The notes under the pieces are model-generated. The model was not told where the DNA came from and did not search any database. It saw only the letters and a program-made list of their open reading frames with translations. A DNA stretch of 64,000 nt, taken from assembly GCA_019454045.1 (NCBI GenBank), contig SKCR01037614.1, positions 60,625 through 124,624 on the forward strand. Direction: 5' to 3'. Made by a program: the position numbers and the translations under genes. The DNA comes from Zanthoxylum bungeanum (taxonomy: Eukaryota; Streptophyta; Magnoliopsida; Sapindales; Rutaceae). Positions 23,495 to 34,116 of the stretch are shown one piece after another (the first letter of the stretch is position 1; every line of letters starts with the position of its first letter).

Positions 23495-25394
23495 AATTGT
23501 TATCTTTTTTGGTCTTGAATTCTATTTTTTTTTTTTTTGCTTAATAATCCCCTCTCAATTGTACCATTTAAGATTCAAAATAATTTTTTTGTCTCGATAA
23601 ATAAACCAATACAAGATACGGGATGCTTATTCATCACGACCAATTGTTAACTTTTTTTTTTTGAAAATCCTATCGTCAAACCACCTGATTCGGGCTTAAA
23701 CGGAACGGGTAAAACTTCAGACTGTCTCATGCTCTTACAAGAAACACACCCCTTAAATTTGAACTCATGACATGAATGTCAGATTTTGAACTCTACACCA
23801 CCAAGTCATACCTCATGGGTACGATCAATTGTTATTTGTAATTACTTTCATGACAGTAAATAAATCAACTAGAATATCTTATTAAAAATGCAAGCTGGAA
23901 AATCTTCTATTGATTCTCGATTCTCAAATAATGTAATTGCTTTCATAACGATTTTTTTTTTTAATTTTTAAAATCATATATTTAGATATCTCAATTATCC
24001 ACATGCTAAATAACACATCATTAAAAAAAATATATATATATAAATATTCATTGTGATTTGATTTTTAGTAATTAAATTTAATTCTAATTGTGATTTGATT
24101 TTTTGGTAATTAAATTTAATTCTAATACACTTTTATTTTAAATTATTAAAAATTAATACTACTAGCTATTAGAAAAAACATATATAATAGCGTTTTCACG
24201 TACATAATATCCTTTTTTTTTTAATTATTTACCGTGACTTTCAAACCTAATACTTGTTCGAATAAAGAACCAATATACTATAAATAAATAAATATTTAAA
24301 TTTAAGTGATCTACTATAATCAAGAAAAATAAATAAAGCCCAGAATCGCCACGAGGGGTAAGCATGACCTGAATATGGTGATCTCCATCATCAACAAATC
24401 ATAAAAAACAAACATGTTTTAATACCTTTAAATTTTTAAGACAACAAGTCCAGTGACCAATGAATTAAACCAGACCGGTTACAGCTAATCACTTCACTTT
24501 TCCCTTGTCCCCTGCGCGTAATACGTGTTTACACTGTAACCTCACCTTGCAATCACATCATTAAAAAAATAAAAAAAATTTTAAAATTGCCCCAAATTTT
24601 TATCTAATTTTTAGAAATGACTAACTTAATTGTTTCTTGAAGAAAGCAGTTTTTTCGGCAATAATACCCCAAGTCTATGCCAGCGATATTTTAAGTTTTC
24701 GAATTTGACCTAAAATTAGTGATCTATATTTAGAGAAATTTTAAATTTTAATATATAATATGACTGATATATTTTTTATCCTTTATAAGTAAGACCTCAT
24801 TTTAAGATATTGTCTGGACCCCATTAAAAGTGGGCAATTTTTGATTTAGTTTGTTTTCATTTTTGAAAAACCAAATCTAACCAATTCAATAAAACTAATA
24901 CATTCTAAATTTAAAAAATGAACTTGTTTGATTAGTCGCATGTTTTTTTTTCTTTTGATTGACTTTTTAGACATAAAAGTGAATTTAATAAAAAAACACA
25001 TTCAAAATTTCGTAATCAAATTCTGAATTCTAAACTTTTTTTTTATTACAATATATATATCTACCTAAAGACGATATATCTACTCCAACTCAAATATTGA
25101 GAGAAATATACTCCCAAATTTAAATAATTGAGTCTCACACTATCAGAGACTCGAACTCATCTACCATTGGGCTATGAGACTAGTGACAACTCCGAACTCT
25201 AAATTAAACTTACATGAACTAGTTTGAATAAAATGCACCCCGTAATCTATCGCGGGAGACAACAATCAACAATGTCTAATACAATCGTACATAGAGACAG
25301 TATTATTGTTAAAAATAATCATTTTATGTCTAAATGTAAAAAATATTTAAATTAAACTTTTTTTTGCAAATTAAACTTAGTTTTAGTCCATTAC
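23495..25394. other. AT-rich intergenic stretch left of the ERF gene
   Basis: No gene supported. 23509-23640 is the second copy of a tandem repeat matching 16010-16140. A direct repeat of about 41 bases (GTGATTTGATTTTT...TAATTAAATTTAATTC) is at about 24051-24125. Short AT microsatellites occur near 24026-24046. A tRNA-box-B-like word (GAGTTCGAGTCTC on the minus strand) near 25146 may be a SINE remnant but is too short to call. Confidence 0.6.
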
Positions 25395-25401
25395 TATAAA
25401 T
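25395..25401 (+). promoter_or_regulatory. candidate TATA box of the ERF gene
   Basis: TATAAAT about 160 bases upstream of the MADPP start codon, a reasonable distance for a plant promoter with a 5' UTR of about 130 bases. There is no other evidence of use. Confidence 0.4.
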
Positions 25402-25559
25402 TTAAGAAAGTAGAGAACAAAAAAAACCAAAAAACAAAAAACAAAAAAACGCAGTCGCTTTAGTCCTTTAGCTATAGCAGGGGTCAGCGAATTCCCCACG
25501 CTTTTGCCCCCATCTTTTTTACCTATCGTAATGAAAATTATATTATGATCTTCGAATAT

Positions 25560-25940
25560 ATGGCTGATCCTCCTCAAAAAGACCAGCAACCACCAAATCT
25601 TTCAAAACCTAGAATTCAAGTCCCTGACCTTGACCCAGCAGCAGCTTCATCATCATCGCCATCTACTGGGAAGCAACCAAGCTATCGAGGGATCCGAAGC
25701 AGAAGCGGCAAATGGGTTTCCGAGATACGGGAGCCACGTAAAACGACACGCATTTGGCTTGGCACGTACCCCACGCCAGAAATGGCGGCAACCGCTTATG
25801 ACGTGGCGGCGCTGGCTTTGAAAGGCCCAGACACGCCGTTGAACTTTCCTAACCTGATTCTTTCTTACCCAGTACCGGCTTCCACGTCGGCGAGTGACAT
25901 ACGCGCGGCTGCGGCTCAGGCAGCATCTGCGATTGAATGA
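25560..25940 (+). CDS. AP2/ERF transcription factor, DREB type (126 aa)
   Basis: Single-exon gene for a small nuclear DNA-binding protein with one AP2/ERF domain at about residues 42-97. The domain shows [18 protein letters not shown], then [20 protein letters not shown] and [15 protein letters not shown] contact residues of the family (R-G-I-R, W52, E56-I-R, W66) are present. Val at domain position 14 (WVSE) and Glu at position 19 (REP) are the DREB-type residues, so binding to DRE/CRT-like elements is likely by family rule. The N-terminus is Pro/Gln/Ser-rich and probably disordered; the C-terminus is Ala-rich. No EAR repression motif is visible. I chose the ATG at 25560 (MADPP); an in-frame ATG at 25545 would add five residues. 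The exact subgroup is not certain. It is the only intact host gene seen here. Confidence 0.87.
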   Translation: MADPPQKDQQPPNLSKPRIQVPDLDPAAASSSSPSTGKQPSYRGIRSRSGKWVSEIREPRKTTRIWLGTYPTPEMAATAYDVAALALKGPDTPLNFPNLILSYPVPASTSASDIRAAAAQAASAIE

Positions 25941-26040
25941 TACTTGGTGAGATTTAATAGAATTTTTGGCATGTAATAATTATATTTTATATGTGTGTAA
26001 ATTTGATTTGCTTATATATAAAGTATAAATATTGAATTTA
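25941..26040 (+). other. 3' flank of the ERF gene up to the truncated LTR
   Basis: About 100 AT-rich bases containing AATAAT / TATAAA-like words that could serve as polyadenylation signals. Homology to the Cop-A LTR begins within about 100 bases after this point; the exact breakpoint is not sharp by eye. Confidence 0.45.
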
Positions 26041-27111
26041 TTTGATAAATTTTTTTAAAAGGACAAAAAAAATGCCCACTTTTTCAAATAATCGGTCAAA
26101 GCTTCCTATATAAGTTTGAATTGCTTTCTTCTTCATCTCTCTCCATGGCTGCCGAAAATCTTCTAACAAAAATGGGTTTTTGATTTTGCTTGATGATTCA
26201 AGCATATAAGTGAGAAAAATCAAGAAAAAGGCTTATGAAATTTTGAAGTTTTAAAAGGTAATCTTCAAATCCCTAAAGCTTGAAATTTGTTTCTAGTTTC
26301 TTGATTTCTTTGAATTGTTCTAGGGATTCTTAGCTTATAATATTTGGGGTTTTTGGTTGTTGATGGATGAATGGAAGTGGTTGAGCATGTGTGAAGTGAA
26401 ATTGGTGAATATTATTGTAATATTATGTCAATTTATTCAATTGTTGAATTTTTATCATTCTAGAGTTATTGATCCACTCTAAATAGCCTAGAATTATTCT
26501 TGGGTTGTCCATATGTGGTGTGACTCAATTAGTGTTGGATTAATTAGATTAATCTTTGTGCATTTTGGAATAAAGCATGAAAAATTTGGCAAATTTGGTC
26601 ACTGTTTCAGACCTGGAAAAGTTCCTATTTTTGTGATGAAAATGTTGTCTTTAGAATGTTTTGGATGTAATTTGGGTGTTGGCACAATTACCGGAAAGTG
26701 TTTCTGATTTGAAATAAGCGAAAACGGCTAAAAACAGCGTTATCGGGTGGATTTTGAGCCAACCGGGTGACAGTTGTCCATACAATGAATCTGTCACTGT
26801 TTTGGCAGCCCGTGAACTGTCCCGACACTATTGGAGCTGACTTGGGCAGTTTCCATAAGTGTCGGGTGGTCGGATCAGTTAAAAATACATTTTAGGCAAT
26901 TTTGCGGAAAAACGATTTTCGTAAAATTTTCTCGAGTTTTAAACTTATTTATGTTAATATTTGATATTGAATAAATAGGTTTAGGTGAAATATGAATAAA
27001 TTATTCATATTAGATATTGAATAATTTATTTGGTATTTTGAAAAACTTTTAAAATACGATTTCGCCCGGACCCACGCTTCCGCTGCGCCCAACACCCTAA
27101 AACCCCAACAG
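26041..27111 (+). repeat. Cop-A2 5' LTR, right part only
   Basis: Matches the reverse complement of the solo LTR at 59808-61000: the same order of GGTAATCTTCAA, TCTAGGGATTCT, CGAAAACGGCTAAAAACAGCG and the run leading to CGCTTCCGCTGCGCC. It ends CCCCAACA at 27111. About 1.5 kb of the LTR is missing on the left, where the ERF flank begins. The left limit is approximate. Confidence 0.78.
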
Positions 27112-27674
27112 TTCCTTATTATCTTTGATATATTAAGAACGAGTTTCTTATTAATGGAGAATAAAGTTCGCAACCATTAGGGTCAGATTAGTTTTGAGTC
27201 TGATTATGATGTTAGACAGTTTACGTCATATAGAGTCAGAAAAGATGCAGTGAGAGTGTCACAGATGATTCTATTGTATGAGTGGAATTAGTTGCAACTT
27301 ATGAAGTATTGACTTATGAAGTTGCATAGTGACCTTGTAGATTAGAAGTTTGTCATTAGTGTTGTGTTTGCGGTTGTCTACATAGTATTTTGGATTTGAT
27401 CCATAAATACTTAGACAACTAATTAGCTAAAGCACAATGTTGATGTGGCGTCTGATTCATATTGATGTAGAACTTAGTTTCTACAAAAATATGAATAATG
27501 TTGGCTAAGGGAAATAATTGGGTTTGTTTGACAAATTCAATATGTCACAGTGGGCTTACTTATTGTTGCCTACCTTTTGAGCGCTAGGTGAGTTCTTGAG
27601 GGCCATGAGTATGTAATAGACATTAAGATGTGTGTATGATATCGTGGATTGGCACTAGAGCAAGTGAGAGAAAT
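27112..27674 (+). other. Cop-A2 internal remnant (563 bp)
   Basis: No PBS (TGGTATCAGAGC is absent after the LTR end), no gag, no recognised pol motif. The last bases, CAAGTGAGAGAAAT at 27661-27674, resemble the usual copia polypurine tract. This is either an internally deleted copy or a minimal non-autonomous form. Confidence 0.6.
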
Positions 27675-27848
27675 TGTTAGGGTTGGTGCTTTGAGCGCCA
27701 ATCCGGATCGTATTTATGTCTGATTCATGAATACGAGCAATACATTTTTCCATAATATTACTTAATTATGGTAGCACATCTTGTCTTTTATTATGTATGT
27801 TCGATCCAATTCATTAGATTGAAACTAAATCGTGTTTAGTGATATATA

Positions 27849-28358
27849 TGTTGGGTTTTATAGGTCAAACCAAGATCAATTAAGCAAATGAAATGTGCGA
27901 ATACAACAAAGTAAAGTAGCGGAAATACTCACTTTGATCGGCTTTTGCGATGCGAAGACAACAAAAATTATGCTCCAAGCTTTTCCTTCTTTGGTATGAT
28001 TCGGCCAAGCCCTTGCAATTGGTATTCAAGCTCCAAGCTTTGTGAATGATTCCATACTCAAGAGTTGGTTTCCCTATCACCTTTGTAAGACTCCTTTAAG
28101 TGCTAGCTTTGGAAAGTTTGCCATAAAATTTCCTTGTTCTTCCTTGTTGTTCTCGGCAAAGGACAAGCAAAAGAGAGAGAAATGGCTCAAAAGCCGTGAG
28201 TGGGAGGGAGAGAGAGAGAAGTGATGAAGTTGTGTGTGTTATGTAATTTAATTACCAAAAATGAAAGTCATATGCCAAATGTAATAAAAAATGATATATG
28301 TCTTTCAATCCATCACACTTGTGTGTTTAACACACAATCACCTACCAACAACTTCCAT
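27849..28358 (-). repeat. Cop-B1 3' LTR remnant (510 bp)
   Basis: Matches 32152-32665 closely (GTCAAACCAAGATCAATTAAG and onward) and stops after ACTTCCAT at 28358, where integrase-region sequence begins. Confidence 0.88.
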
Positions 28359-29280
28359 AATTGAGAAGTCCACTGTGAAATAATACTATACTCTTTCAAA
28401 TAATTGAGAAGCTTATTGCTTAAGTATTTTCATCACGGTCTAACCGTGACAGTTTAATACTTTACCCGATTTGTCTGTCTACTTCGTGTCGAAACTCTTT
28501 GAATTTATCTAAAGTTTATGATTTATGTTTCACAAGAAACACATAACCATAACGCGATACCACATCCGTAAAGGTTATGAAGTGTTCATATCCACCTCTA
28601 GCCTAGCTAGATATGGGCCCACTTACGTCACTATGAACGAGGGCTAACAGATCGATAACACTTGTACTTTTACCAAGTAAAAGGTGTTTTACGCACTTTG
28701 CCTAATAAACTAGATTCGTAGACATTATTTGAATATGATCAAATTCGTCCTAGTATCCACTCTTCAAAAGTGTGGATATACGAGTCTTGTTTATGTGTCC
28801 CAGACAACAATGCCACAAATAAGTCTCATCTGATCAAATCAGTTTGAGCTATTTGTTTGTCATGTCATATTTTTTAGATTCATTTATATTCAAAATATAA
28901 ATATTGTTATTCACATCTAATGTGTTTATCTCAATATCATCTTTATAAAATGAAACACTTTAAGTATCTAGAATATAAAGGTATACCCGCAATGAGTTAT
29001 ACTCTAATATAGAGATAATGTTTCTAGTCAAACTAGTTATATTATAACAGTTTCCTAATTTAAGTACATACCCAAAGGGTAGTTCCTAAACTTAGGTTTC
29101 TACGGTTAAAATAGCGACTTTCGTCATGTTTCCGATTCGCAGGTAAATCTCAACTGAAGTCAATCTCCTGCTAATCAGCAGATTCCGCACATCAGTACAT
29201 AACTTATGTACCACATCTAGTATCAAAAATCCAATTTTGAAACTAATAGCGAACATGTTTATGAAAAATATACTTGAAGT
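28359..29280 (-). pseudogene. Cop-B1 integrase and Gag-pre-integrase remnants
   Basis: No frame stays open, but minus-strand translation shows the copia Gag-pre-integrase order in pieces: VDVNNNIYILN, then TYLWHC-LGHINKTRI around 28800-28900, and upstream SLTRNIISI. The segment parallels 40780-41600 of the sister copy, where the same pieces occur. It is heavily mutated. Confidence 0.7.
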
Positions 29281-29547
29281 CGGAGCCTTACCCCGCCTTC
29301 ACTTCCTTCATGTCTACCTTGTCCATACGGCAGTCACGCTTCAGTGACCCCGTTTGCCACAGTTTAGGCAGACATCTTGGGATATGTCTTTTGTCTTCCT
29401 AGAAGACAGTGATGATTTTTCCTTTGCCCTTTTCCACACCCCAGAAGCCTTCAGCCAAGCCTTGGCCTTCTGGGATGTCGAAGTAAGATGCGCCTTGCGC
29501 TTCTTGCCCTTTTGCAAACTCTGGCTTTGTCTCCTTGAGCATAGCAA
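29281..29547 (-). pseudogene. Cop-B1 gag C-terminal region with CCHC knuckle
   Basis: The minus frame from 29547 ends in CLNCGKRGH, the start of the zinc knuckle C-x2-C-x4-H-x4-C. A one-base loss after the His codon (TCACTGAAGC where the sister copy has CACTGGAAGC) shifts the frame before the last Cys. It is preceded by a Lys/Ser-rich stretch. The N-terminal two thirds of gag are absent. Confidence 0.8.
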
Positions 29548-32138
29548 TTAATTCTATTGCAATTAGTACCTCTAAGATCTAAGTATAGATCTATGAAGAT
29601 CCTTCAATTTCAATATCATACTTTAATGATCTAATCCTTAATTCTGACGAAGAAATTAAGGAGTCTTTGCGGCAAGCATAATGGATTGAGCACTAAAGTT
29701 ATCATTATATGAATCTTCCAAAGATCAGGTTCTACTATTTGCTCAACTCCAGGCTCAGACCCAAGAGGTTTTTCTATCAAATAGAGTAACTTCTTAGTTC
29801 CCAGGACTATCCTGAGGTTTTATTCCCAATCTGAAAATTAAACCCGTTTAATGACATTTTCTCCCAGGATTATGTTTTAAACACTAATCTTTCAGTTATC
29901 TTGATTGCTATAGTCCAACTATCCAATCAACGATTTCAGGTACTATTGATTATAATGATTACTATAGTCTAACTATATAATCAACTATAATTTGATTATT
30001 TAAATTCAAATATATTGATTACTATAATCCAATTATATAATCAACTATAATTTGAAGTAGTTTGAATACAGTTCAACTGTTTAATTAAAACAACGATGAA
30101 ATATTAGTCCAACTAATATATTTATTAATTAATGACGAAAAATGAAATGAGCGCGCATTATCTAGACGAAATTGCAAATTTAATACTTGCCTCCCACTAT
30201 TTTTCGGTGAGCCTCTAACCCTTTGTTAAGTACTCGGGAAACCTTGTTTCCTAGTGGGCTAGGATCCCGTTAAATAACACACACCACTTGACTTTGGCCA
30301 ACAAGCTGTATGATATTTAACTAGGTAGATCTCTAAGATCAATTGGATCTCATCCAATTCTTAGATCCAGTAGGTGGACATCCAAGTCCGAAACATATAT
30401 CTAATATATGCCAATATATCCGATATATTCCCTAACCTTTTTCCTCTGAATCAACTAAGAAGGCTTGGCACAACAAATTAAAGATTCCAGTTAAGCGGGA
30501 CCCATTGACCTTGGAAAGCTTCGTAATCGATGTCGGGACAAGAAGTGATCTTGACTTTGGGCAACAAATCACAACTTAGACAAGACATGCGATATGGAAC
30601 AAAGCCTTCATGATTCAAACACATCCGCGATGGACAAAGATCTTGACTTTGGCCAACAAACCAGTGCCAATCTTGGATCTTGAGAATGAATCATTCAATG
30701 GAAGGAAAAACGCTTAATATTAGTTGAGGGTTTTTCGCGTAATTGGCAACCAATTAATTATATTTGATTAGGTCTCATCATACACCCTTAAACATGCATT
30801 CTAAAAGCATAATAAGGCGCGATAAATAAATTAATAATGATATGCATATGGATATTTAAAACAACTTTGTTCCTAGAACAAATCTCTCCATTTCCTCTCT
30901 TCTGCTAGCACAAATCTTACTTCTACCCAATTACATAACACTTCTAAAGAAACCTCATTTACATTGAGGGGAATAGGTGAGAAGAGAAATACAAAGAGTC
31001 AATAGGTAATAGGCTGGACACGCATGTCCAATTTAATAAATTCTAAATTTATTACAACAATTTCCAAAATTTCCCTCACCCATCTAATATCCATCCGATA
31101 TACATTATTCATACATCACATCCATGTATTCACACAAAGCATGTTATCAATCAATCTAATCCAATTAATTAATCTGAAATTAATGACCATCCAATGTTCA
31201 AACAACGATTTAATTTGCGCGAGTCCAACTCGTTTAAGAATAAGTACTCAAAGTACGAATTCTTGAATTATATTAAACTACAATATTAAATCCAATTTAA
31301 TTTGTATTCAATACTAATTCTTTATTTAATTCCAAATTAAATAATTACACTTTATTAATGAGCCTTTGCGACTTAGATTCTAAATCTAATCTTAACGGGT
31401 CTCAAAGCCCAATTAACATCCATGTTAATTTAATTAAAGTCCAATGGGCTTTCAATTAATTTATAAGGCATAGACTTTGGCAACCAAAGCCCAATAAGGA
31501 ATCACCATTTTGCCAAAAATCAATTTAGGCCAATTAGGCCCAATTAAAATTTTAAAGGCCCATTTAATCATATTTGGACTTTATGGAAATGGTTTTAGGC
31601 CCAATTGGATCCAACCAATTAACCTAAACTAAACTTGGCCAACCAAGCCCATTAAGCCCAAATACAACTTTATTAGCCCAATTCCAAATTTAGCCCAACT
31701 AATTAAATTCCAATATTCCCAATATCACAATTTAATTAACTAAAGTGTATTAGCCATAATTAATTAGTCAAATTAACATGTCTAACATTATTGAATCAAA
31801 AAATCATCTCATTTCATGCTATATAGCTCACAACAATTTAGGGTTTTATAAATCCGATTTCGATTTTAATCCAATTAAATCCTAAATCAATTTATTCCAT
31901 GTCTTTCAACTCATCCAATGATCAAAAAACAAAATTACCATGACTTTAGGGCATACTTCATCTTTGGGCAAGCCAAAACAAAAGGGGAAAATTTAATCCA
32001 ATCAATTTTCATCAAATTGATCATGTATAACTCTAAGTTATCATCATTCAAGCATACTCAATCAATCAATTTTATCAAATCATGCTCAAATCAATTTTAC
32101 CCAAATTTTACCCTAATTCAATTTCATGCTTAATAACC
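29548..32138 (-). other. Cop-B1 long non-coding leader
   Basis: About 2.6 kb between the PBS and the gag remnant, collinear with 50490-53119 and 62871-64000. No domain recognised on either strand. It holds repeated sequences such as GATTACTATA(G/A)TC(T/C)AA blocks near 29900-30060 and many copies of GGCCCAATT near 31400-31640. Confidence 0.65.
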
Positions 32139-32150
32139 GCTCTGATACCA
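32139..32150 (-). other. Cop-B1 primer binding site
   Basis: Minus strand TGGTATCAGAGC, one base from the LTR end at 32152; initiator-Met tRNA type. Confidence 0.93.
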
Positions 32151-32151
32151 T

Positions 32152-34116
32152 TGTTGGTTGGGTTTTCTAGGTCAAACCAAGATCAATTAAGCAAATGAAA
32201 TGTGCGAATACAACAAAGTAAAGTAGCGGAAATACTCACTTTGATCGGCTTTTGCGATGCGAAGACAACAAAAATTCTGCTCCAAGCTTTTCCTTCTTTG
32301 GTATGATTCGGCCAAGCCCTTGCAATTGGTTTTCAAGCTCCAAGCTTTGTGAATGATTCCATGCTCAAGAGTTGGTTTCCCTATCACTTTTGTAAGACTC
32401 ATTTAAGTGCTAGCTTTGGAAATTTTGCCACAAAATTTCCTTGTTCTACCTTGTTGTTCTCGGCAAAGGAGAAGCAAAAGAGAGAAAAATGGCTCAAAAG
32501 CCATGAGTGGGAGGAAGAGAGAGATAAGTGATGAAGTTGTGTGTGTTATGTAATCTAATTAACAAAAATGAAAGTCATATACCAAATGTAATAAAAAATG
32601 ATATATGTCTTTCAATCCATCACACTTATGTGTTTAACACACAATCACCTACCAACAACTTCCATCATATTAAAGTGATAAAGTTGACTAGTGATGTGAC
32701 TTGTGGGCCCCACTTGATTCAAAATGCGAGTCGGCCCGCAACACATCCCGGGCTCGGGTTCGCTAATTCTAATTAACGAATTTTCCGTTGCGACGTAATT
32801 AAATCAAATTTAATTAAATAATTATGCCTAGCAAAATTACTATTCACGTCGCTAGCGAATTAATTCTAAATTAACTCGTTCGCCCGAATTAAAATCTAAT
32901 TTTAATTCCGCGTCGAAATATAATTTCGTTTAATATATCGAATATATTATTTTACCGATTAATTTCAAATTAATCGTTCTCTCTATTCAAATAGTATTTT
33001 ATCCCAGATAAAATATCTCCGTAATTAATCATAGATTAATTTTCTCTCTCTTATAATTAATCCCAGATTAATTATGTTCAAGTCATACGTCATCGGTGAA
33101 TCTCCGGGAAGCGACCCATGAGATACCTAAATATTTTGGCAGTAAATCCGGTCGTCGGACTATCCGAACACGTACGTACCTAGTACTACGTTTTTACCGA
33201 TTTACAAGACATGGTTGGCTTCTAGCAAAGCACCGTGCCTACCCAATTCTCCAGAAATATTCTTAAAGGAATATGTAATCTGTATCAGGCGTAGTATACA
33301 TAGTATTGCGTATTGCGATCCAGTATGAGATGTTACGTGCTAGGCCTGAGGCTGGAATTGTGTCTGCCCAATACGAAGCACATATCGGATCTCTAGTAAC
33401 TAGTCTCTATAATCGGATAAACATGACCTAGTCATATTTTCTCGATAGCTGCAGCATATAAGAGCACCAGTTCCGTATCCTACGTGACCATAATCTCCAT
33501 ATGACTGAAGTGATACTTCCATCTTGACATCACACCCAATACACTACGATTCTCAATATACCCAGAAGAGGCGTACACAGAACCTGTTAAAGCCCTGGAC
33601 GACCAAAACCAAAGTATATTGATTGTCGCAAGTATTAGCGATGTAAGTCTCAGGTTAAGACCAAATACACCTACCCTGATTCGGACTTCCATAGACACAT
33701 AGTCATACTACCAATGGAATTCTGAAGGGTCTATCCAGAGCGAAGCTGTTTCCGTACCATCGGTAAACACAACCTCTTATTACACTTGCATGAGTATCCA
33801 ATACCCAAATATATGAGAACTATGCCGTTATGCTCCCACAACGCGCACAAGTGAAATACTAGTTTATTCCGCATTATCGATGTCCAATCTCGATAATACT
33901 ACGACTAGGTATATTTTAATGATTAAACCTTCATGGATTGATACTGTCTCATATCTTATCAATCTGGAACTAATCATATGGACTTTTATCATTTATGTAT
34001 CTTGGTAATCCAATTACAAATGATAAAAGAGCAATTTCCTTTGTCACATAGTTAATTTGTACAACAGCACAATATTCTATACAAATAGTGATGTTATGGT
34101 TCATAATTGTCCAACA
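32152..34116 (-). repeat. Cop-B1 5' LTR (1965 bp)
   Basis: Minus-strand start TGTTGGACAATTATGAACC and end CCCAACCAACA. Collinear with the LTRs at 36830-38785, 53133-55062 and 57670-59628. It contains the hairpin array at 32759-33076 and a small sense ORF at 33480-33698. Confidence 0.92.
32759..33076 (-). repeat. array of about ten short hairpins in the Cop-B LTR
   Basis: Consecutive inverted repeats with loops of about 3 nt. Clear ones are 32796-32816 (arms TAATTAAAT, loop CAA), 32886-32908 (arms GAATTAAAAT), 32914-32928 (CGAAAT, loop ATA), 32932-32948 (AATATAT), 32956-32976 (CGATTAATT, loop TCA), 32996-33014 (ATTTTATC, loop CCA), 33023-33041 (AATTAATC, loop ATA) and 33053-33075 (ATAATTAATC, loop CCA). 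Arms differ between hairpins, so this is not one repeat copied many times. Confidence 0.85.

Larger units (their letters stand above)
27849..34116 (-). mobile_element. Ty1/copia element Cop-B1, internally deleted
   Basis: Perfect 5-bp target duplication ATATA at 27844-27848 and 34117-34121. On the minus strand: 5' LTR 34116-32152, PBS 32150-32139, a long leader, gag knuckle, degraded Gag-pre-integrase and integrase, then a jump into the remnant of the 3' LTR (28358-27849). A deletion removed most of the 3' LTR plus RNase H, RT and part of integrase compared with the sister copy at 36830-55062. Confidence 0.93.

Noticed and set aside
23740..23830. Possible host gene fragment or SINE (phrases resembling GAACTCATGAC)
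   Set aside because: No open frame and no recognisable family ends; left as intergenic.
25140..25190. tRNA gene or SINE suggested by a box-B-like GAGTTCGAGTCTC on the minus strand
   Set aside because: No matching box A, no cloverleaf, no poly-A or target duplication found.
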